Of a stretch of 64,000 nucleotides of DNA, positions 61,222 through 64,000 are shown one piece after another. How positions within the stretch are numbered: position 1 is the stretch's first letter; each line of letters begins with the position of its first letter. The position numbers and the translations under genes were made by a program. The stretch is from Chitinophagaceae bacterium (GTDB taxonomy: Bacteria; Bacteroidota; Bacteroidia; Chitinophagales; Chitinophagaceae), in NCBI GenBank assembly GCA_024508725.1, contig JANINS010000002.1:29211-93210 (forward strand). The letters run 5' to 3'. The notes below the pieces were generated by a model. It was not told where the DNA came from. It worked only from the letters and a program-made list of their open reading frames with translations, and did not search any database.

Positions 61222-62721
61222 TCATGCGAATAAGCCGTGAACGAACCAACGGTAGGTTTTCTCTGCATCGTAATGCCCGCTCCTGAACAACCAATACCTG
61301 GCACCTGTTTCATCTTCTACTGCATAATAATCCCTGTGCCTGCCATCACGGATCCACCATTCCTGTTCTATGCGTTCGGGACCATCGGCCTTTATTACTT
61401 TATGCAAACTGCCATTGTAACGAAACATCATTGGCGGGTAATCGGGAATGGGAGCGGTTACTTCTACCTGTACCGGTTGGGGTAATAAAATGATGGGTCT
61501 AAGTGTATTTGTGTACCAGTCAATCTCCGGTTTCTCCTGTAAACTGCTAGTGATCTTAACAGAGCGTTCGGGCAGGTGATGTTGTGCAGGGAGGTAACGT
61601 TTAACAGCAATGTTTCCGAACCTGCTTTGCAACCTGTCTACCAGTTCTGTAATATTTACATCGGATAAGACTGCCGTTGTTTTCCATATCACTTCCTGTT
61701 TTGGCTGTGCATCTTCTACAACTGTGGCTTCCAGCATAAATAACTCAATACCCAGTCCGGGCATTATGGTCGATATCTTTAATGTAAACAAACCCATTAA
61801 GTGTTTGATACTGGTAGTGGCTGCACTGGTGCCGATGCTTACTGTTTGTTCTTTACCATCTACTATCCAACATTTCAACAAGAGCTGCCTGATGCCTTTG
61901 CCTTCTTTTACCAGGCGATTACAAACACGTTCGAGTAATTGCTGCACGGCGATCTCTATCCCTTCGATGCGAACAATGGGATCGAGGCATGTTAACCGTT
62001 CATGGTATTGCGGTACCGGTACTACGGGTTCGATGTATTCTTCTATTGTTCCGGCTGCTTGTTTCAACCGTTGCACGATATGTTTCCCGAAGCGGCGACT
62101 TAAGGTTCGTGCAGGCATGTTGATGATATCTGCTACCCGGTGTAATCCCAACTTATGCAGCCGTTGTACCGTATCGCTTTCCAGCCGAAGTGATTCTACC
62201 GGTAAATAAGCAATGGCATCGTTGTGTTTGCCTGCATGTATAATACAGCTCTTGTTCCTGAATCTTGCCATTGCCCAGGCAGCACCAATGGTATCAGCCA
62301 TCGCTGCTTTTGCATGGTAGCCTTTTGCTTTGAGTTTGTTTACGATATCTGTGACATACAAACGATCGTTGCCCCATAAATGACTGCAGCCTGTGGCATC
62401 TATGATGATCCCATCTGTACCATCTGCCGATGCGACCGGTGAAAAGCGAATGCACCATGCGGCGATCTTCTTCAACAGCTTTTCTGCAACACCGGATCTC
62501 TGATCGAATGCCTGCAATGCAGGAAATATCGCTCTTGCATCTGCCAAAGCCATACCTGTGTAAATACCTTTTTGCACAGCGGCCAAACTGGCTGCTGTTA
62601 TCGTAACCCTGTTACGGATGTTTGCCTTTAGCACAAAGGGTGTGTCTCTAACTGAGGGATCGTGTAACGCATACCAATCGGTTAACAGGTAAGGGAACCA
62701 TATACTCACAAATCGTTTCAT
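61222..62721 (-). CDS. imuB: ImuB-type Y-family polymerase homologue without catalytic residues
   Basis: About 499 residues; start at the ATG at 62721 (a GTG at 62724 is also in frame). It has the Y-family fold (ITAASLAAVQKGIYTGMALA, GIIIDATGCSHLWGN, AWAMARF). The first catalytic Asp motif of true polymerases is replaced by FVSIWFPYL, and the second keeps one Asp (IIDATG) without the Asp-Glu pair. It should therefore be an inactive scaffold that links DnaE2 with ImuA and the sliding clamp. It begins right after the imuA stop. Confidence 0.88.
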   Translation of the reverse strand: MKRFVSIWFPYLLTDWYALHDPSVRDTPFVLKANIRNRVTITAASLAAVQKGIYTGMALADARAIFPALQAFDQRSGVAEKLLKKIAAWCIRFSPVASADGTDGIIIDATGCSHLWGNDRLYVTDIVNKLKAKGYHAKAAMADTIGAAWAMARFRNKSCIIHAGKHNDAIAYLPVESLRLESDTVQRLHKLGLHRVADIINMPARTLSRRFGKHIVQRLKQAAGTIEEYIEPVVPVPQYHERLTCLDPIVRIEGIEIAVQQLLERVCNRLVKEGKGIRQLLLKCWIVDGKEQTVSIGTSAATTSIKHLMGLFTLKISTIMPGLGIELFMLEATVVEDAQPKQEVIWKTTAVLSDVNITELVDRLQSRFGNIAVKRYLPAQHHLPERSVKITSSLQEKPEIDWYTNTLRPIILLPQPVQVEVTAPIPDYPPMMFRYNGSLHKVIKADGPERIEQEWWIRDGRHRDYYAVEDETGARYWLFRSGHYDAEKTYRWFVHGLFA

Positions 62722-62723
62722 CA

Positions 62724-63452
62724 CTATACAATTTTCCTGATACGGTGTTCAAGTACTACAGCAGGCCCAGTAACATGCTGCAGCTTTCCATCTTTCCATT
62801 GCATGTTCCAACTACCGGGTTTTCCATTTCTTATTCTTAACAGTTCTATGTTCCAGGCAGGGTAGGATAGTCCCGGTAAACCAGTATGATCTATCGTTGG
62901 TGCAGGCTGTACCTTCCACCGGCTGACAGAAGCGGTAGCCATGTTCTTTGCGTTTTGGCGGAGTAGAAAACCGGTAACGCCATGCTGTTCTGCCGCCAGT
63001 TGAAACCTGCGACTGTCTGTAAAACTCAACTCTTTTATTTCGCCCACCACTGCAGTAATGCCATTGCATTTGAGCACTTCCTCCATCGCAGCGAGGCGAT
63101 GCTTTTCGTTTGCCAGCTTAACGAATAGTATGTTAGATGCATTGAGCCCATAGAAAGCAAGTGCCTGCGGAAAGATGATATCATCACTGGTTATAAAAAC
63201 GGCTATGCCTGCATTGGCTACGAGGTGTGACAATATGCAGCTTGTAAAACCAATGGTTGCGGCTGCACTTTCGTATCCCTTATATAACAACTCGTGAATA
63301 GCTGCCGTGGGAAATGCACCATTGGGAAATGCGTCTGCGATCAGTGAAAGACCTCCACTGTTCGCTGCATAATGCTCAGCAGGTTTAAAGCCCTGCATCA
63401 GCAAAATATCTTTACGCAGCCCGGCTAATATGTTTGCCTGCTGTACACCCAT
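62724..63452 (-). CDS. imuA: ImuA-like protein of the mutasome operon
   Basis: About 242 residues. The start at 63452 (MGVQQANILAGLRKDILLMQ) is preferred; the longer reading from 63482 would place the start inside the palindrome. It is a RecA-like domain of the ImuA/SulA-related group without a clear Walker A: the aligned region reads LYKGYESAAATIGFTSCIL. AVFITSDDIIFPQALAFYGL and ILFVKLANEKHRLAAMEEVL are the family's core strands. It acts with ImuB and DnaE2. It is the first gene of the operon. Confidence 0.8.
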   Translation of the reverse strand: MGVQQANILAGLRKDILLMQGFKPAEHYAANSGGLSLIADAFPNGAFPTAAIHELLYKGYESAAATIGFTSCILSHLVANAGIAVFITSDDIIFPQALAFYGLNASNILFVKLANEKHRLAAMEEVLKCNGITAVVGEIKELSFTDSRRFQLAAEQHGVTGFLLRQNAKNMATASVSRWKVQPAPTIDHTGLPGLSYPAWNIELLRIRNGKPGSWNMQWKDGKLQHVTGPAVVLEHRIRKIV

Positions 63453-63468
63453 CCGGCACAATATTACT

Positions 63469-63501
63469 AATATTATTAGCAATAAAGTTGCTAATAATAT
63501 T
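63469..63501. promoter_or_regulatory. Perfect 14-bp inverted repeat upstream of imuA (operator candidate)
   Basis: AATATTATTAGCAA (63469-63482) and its exact complement TTGCTAATAATATT (63488-63501) are separated by TAAAG. The repeat lies 17-49 nt before the imuA ATG on the minus strand, where a repressor site would be expected. There is no T-tract of terminator type. Confidence 0.7.
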
Positions 63502-63578
63502 GGGGTTGTGGATCAGAAGGTTAATTGCTTACTTGCTACGTTTTGTATGATTGAATGTAGTTTTATTTTACAGGATAG

Positions 63579-63623
63579 TCCGCTCCACAGCCGCGGGGCT
63601 GCGTATCCCCGACGATGCTGCTT
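63579..63623. repeat. GC-rich 45-bp repeat, copy 1
   Basis: Begins TCCGCTCCACAGCCGCGG and ends CCCCGACGATGCTGCTT. The internal CAGCC/GGCTG can form a hairpin. Nearly identical to 63788-63831. Confidence 0.85.
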
Positions 63624-63787
63624 TTCTTCCTTTAAAAAAATATGCGGTGCATTTTTTTACTGCCTGCTACGCAGTCACCGTAAGAAAAGAAGGCATCTTA
63701 CGTGGATACTGGTAGATACATTTTGCATTATTTAATTAACCGAAGCGGTTGCATTAATAGGTGGGAGGTTTGTAGGGAGAGATATGA

Positions 63788-63831
63788 TCCGCTCCACAGC
63801 CGCGGGCTGCGTATCCCCGACGATGCTGCTT
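63788..63831. repeat. GC-rich 45-bp repeat, copy 2
   Basis: Same as the copy at 63579 with one G fewer in the central run. The two lie in the same orientation 209 bp apart and are much more GC-rich than their surroundings. Confidence 0.85.
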
Positions 63832-64000
63832 ATTCTATGTAACGCAAAGGAAATTGGTTAGGCGATGAAGGTGGGAGAGCTTTTTTAGAAGAAGAGGAAG
63901 GTTGAGGGTGTGTGAGCGTGAACGCAAAGGACGCAAAGAGATCATCCGCTTTGCGGATGATAATGTGTGAGCAGAATATGGATGCACGGACGCTGTTTTT

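Larger units (their letters stand above)
63453..64000. other. Gene-free end of the window, with operator-like palindrome and repeats
   Basis: About 550 bases with no credible gene. It holds the inverted repeat upstream of imuA, two copies of a GC-rich 45-bp repeat, several ACGCAAAG words and a 9-bp hairpin (ATCATCCGC/GCGGATGAT, 63941-63961). Reading frames here are short and without similarity to known proteins. Confidence 0.6.

Noticed and set aside
63430..63735. 101-aa plus-strand frame at the right end
   Set aside because: It crosses the palindrome and the GC-rich repeat and has no recognisable domain.

Overview
The window is from a Gram-negative member of the Bacteroidota, most likely family Chitinophagaceae or a close relative; this is judged from gene content, not from a search. 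The supporting signs are proteins with Por/type IX secretion (T9SS) C-terminal sorting domains, TonB-dependent receptors, an S46 dipeptidyl-peptidase, DUF5916 and DUF4954 proteins, an AT-rich genome, Bacteroidota-type promoters (TTTG, about 19 nt, TAnnTTTG) and few Shine-Dalgarno sites. There is no prophage, insertion sequence, rRNA operon or CRISPR array.

Layout. (1) 1-7.7 kb: a polyuronide (probably alginate) utilisation locus. It holds two PL6-type polysaccharide lyases, a third secreted beta-helix protein, a secreted esterase, an MFS uronate-type importer and an SDR reductase. (2) 7.8-25.2 kb: an accessory surface and secondary-metabolism region. A 2-oxoglutarate hydroxylase diverges from an overlapping sulfotransferase / binding protein / formyltransferase operon, followed by a tail-collar (Mdp-like) protein. 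Opposite lie a 107-triplet collagen-like protein and a T9SS protein. Then come a TMTC-like membrane glycosyltransferase with TPRs, a NodU-type carbamoyltransferase, a tightly overlapped five-gene operon (GT2, DUF2304, unknown, GMC oxidoreductase, SDR) and a large monohaem c-type protein. (3) 25.7-32.9 kb: tRNA-Ser, an ABC ATPase, and a signalling operon (hybrid kinase, CheR, CheB, response-regulator/kinase). (4) 33-45.7 kb: envelope and housekeeping genes: DUF5916 barrel, DUF1206, HtrA protease, acyl-CoA reductase and ferredoxin, a degenerate LytM-like protein, Ddl, PASTA protein, rhodanese, lipoprotein and an S46 peptidase predicted to be DPP11-like. (5) 45.8-49.2 kb: a TonB-dependent receptor behind a TPP riboswitch, so probably a thiamin or thiamin-precursor receptor, and a DUF2807 protein. 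(6) 49.3-57.6 kb: initiator tRNA with a GIY-YIG gene inserted between the tRNA and a partial tRNA copy, then era, der, a small lipoprotein, DUF4954, glmS and a GNAT. (7) 58-63.5 kb: an imuA-imuB-dnaE2 mutasome operon behind a perfect 14-bp inverted repeat, ending in a repeat-rich intergenic stretch.

The most interesting observations are the GIY-YIG/tRNA-fMet arrangement (43-bp exact direct repeats around a 345-bp unit that includes a tRNA-like remnant with a new GAAA-capped hairpin), the hydroxylase/sulfotransferase/formyltransferase/collar/collagen neighbourhood, the five-gene overlapped operon, the operator-like palindrome in front of imuA, and a family of short dispersed intergenic repeats. 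Functions are inferred from recognisable motifs and family knowledge; no database search was possible.
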